A stretch of 14,455 nucleotides of DNA from Prevotellaceae bacterium (GTDB lineage Bacteria > Bacteroidota > Bacteroidia > Bacteroidales > UBA932), in assembly GCA_031258755.1 (NCBI GenBank), contig JAIRMK010000129.1, positions 1 to 14,455 on the forward strand, in the 5' to 3' direction. The notes below the pieces were generated by a model that had not been told where the DNA came from, did no database searches, and saw only the letters and a list, made by a program, of their open reading frames with translations. This document shows positions 13,865 to 14,455 of the stretch, piece after piece; position 1 is the first letter of the stretch, and each line of letters begins with the position of its first letter. The position numbers were made by a program, and so were the translations under genes.

Positions 13865-14455
13865 TTAACTCCCCCAATGTTTCTCTATTTCTTCCAACGA
13901 CTTCCCTGTGGTTTCGGGCACCAGCTTCCACATAATCAACATATAAGGAATACACATAAACGCAAATAAAATAAAGGTGCCCGCCGGCGTGAGATTTTTC
14001 AGCAACCACGGCGTGAGCTGTCCTATCAAATACGTGCCCACCCACAACGACAATCCCGCCACCGACATGGTCAGCCCGCGTACTTTCGTCGGATACATTT
14101 CCGAGAGCAGCACAAAAATCACCGCGCTGATGGATATGGCCGTACTGAAAATATACGCCATGAAAAATACCAGTAACAACACACCGGGCAATCCTAAGGC
14201 CGCGCCTTGCAGGAAATAGAACGCCGTGAGCAACAGAAATACAATCATCGCCGATACGCCATAATAAATCAATTTTTTCCGCCCCACTTTATCAATAATA
14301 AGCACGGCAATAATGGTGGCCACCATGTTGGCCAAGCCCACCATCACCTGATAAAACAATGAGTCGCCGCCCGACAGTCCGTTGTCTTCAAAAATGGTCG
14401 GCCCGTAATATAACACGGCATTCACGCCCATAAATTGTCCCAATATGGCAATGGC
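13865..14455 (-). CDS. MFS sugar porter, C-terminal half (5' part outside window)
   Basis: 196 visible residues; the frame continues past the right edge, so any start within the window is artificial. ILGQFMGVNAVLYYGPTIF matches helix 7 of the sugar porter family (PF00083), whose (Q/G)xxGxNAxxYY motif contacts sugar. VGRKKLIYYG is the loop after helix 8. SEMYPTKVRGLTMSVAG and the closing PETTGKSLEEIE (PETKGKTLEEIE-type) motifs are diagnostic of this family. Six transmembrane helices are visible. It would be an inner-membrane, probably proton-coupled monosaccharide transporter, and would deliver a sugar to the cytosolic epimerase encoded downstream. Substrate specificity cannot be read from this half. 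It is the first gene of the visible operon; the promoter is probably further upstream. Confidence 0.94.
   Translation of the reverse strand, partial: AIAILGQFMGVNAVLYYGPTIFEDNGLSGGDSLFYQVMVGLANMVATIIAVLIIDKVGRKKLIYYGVSAMIVFLLLTAFYFLQGAALGLPGVLLLVFFMAYIFSTAISISAVIFVLLSEMYPTKVRGLTMSVAGLSLWVGTYLIGQLTPWLLKNLTPAGTFILFAFMCIPYMLIMWKLVPETTGKSLEEIEKHWGS

Noticed and set aside
13219..13935. 238-residue plus-strand open frame opposite the esterase
   Set aside because: It is antisense to clear GxDLY/SGNH motifs and spans the gene boundary with the transporter; no recognisable domain.

Overview
The window comes from a member of the Bacteroidota, most likely the order Bacteroidales. The evidence is an adjacent SusC-like/SusD-like pair, many lipoproteins with Bacteroidota-style lipoboxes, A-rich leaders mostly lacking Shine-Dalgarno sequences, TAA as the stop codon of all twelve reading frames that end here, and ATG-containing heptamer repeats between genes. 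Eleven genes lie on the minus strand, head to tail with gaps of about 15 to 95 nt, and read as one long polysaccharide-utilisation locus (PUL). One unrelated gene end, the C-terminus of a Fic-family protein, enters on the plus strand at the left edge and converges on the PUL.

In transcription order (high to low coordinates): the C-terminal half of an MFS sugar porter (13865-14455, cut by the window edge); a GxDLY/SGNH esterase that has lost its C-terminal catalytic part (13102-13824); a lipoprotein metallophosphoesterase (12092-13084); an N-acylglucosamine 2-epimerase (10838-12052) whose last codons look like the first codons of a lost Tat-exported protein; SusC (7683-10814); SusD (5980-7665), the only gene with a textbook Shine-Dalgarno; a small Ig-like lipoprotein (5476-5937); a larger lipoprotein with a DUF5018-like module and an unidentified C-terminal region (3978-5444); a lipoprotein resembling GHL10/DUF187 glycoside hydrolases (2578-3885); a Tat-exported Gfo/Idh/MocA oxidoreductase (1012-2484); and a DUF1080 (3-keto-disaccharide hydrolase family) lipoprotein (316-996).

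Proposed working model (inference): SusC/SusD and the two Ig-like lipoproteins capture and import a glycan at the outer membrane. The GHL10-like protein cuts it. The Gfo/Idh plus DUF1080 pair oxidises a sugar and cleaves the keto-glycoside instead of using classical hydrolysis. The MFS porter and the epimerase handle the released sugar, which the epimerase suggests is an N-acylated amino sugar. No classical, confidently assignable depolymerase, sialidase or hexosaminidase is present, so the substrate cannot be named.

No stretch over 300 bases lacks a gene. The largest gaps, 2485-2577 and 3886-3977, are about 92 nt. The second holds a long imperfect hairpin of heptamer repeats. I see no tRNA, rRNA, CRISPR array, insertion sequence or transposase. 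The main promoter of the operon is probably beyond the right edge.
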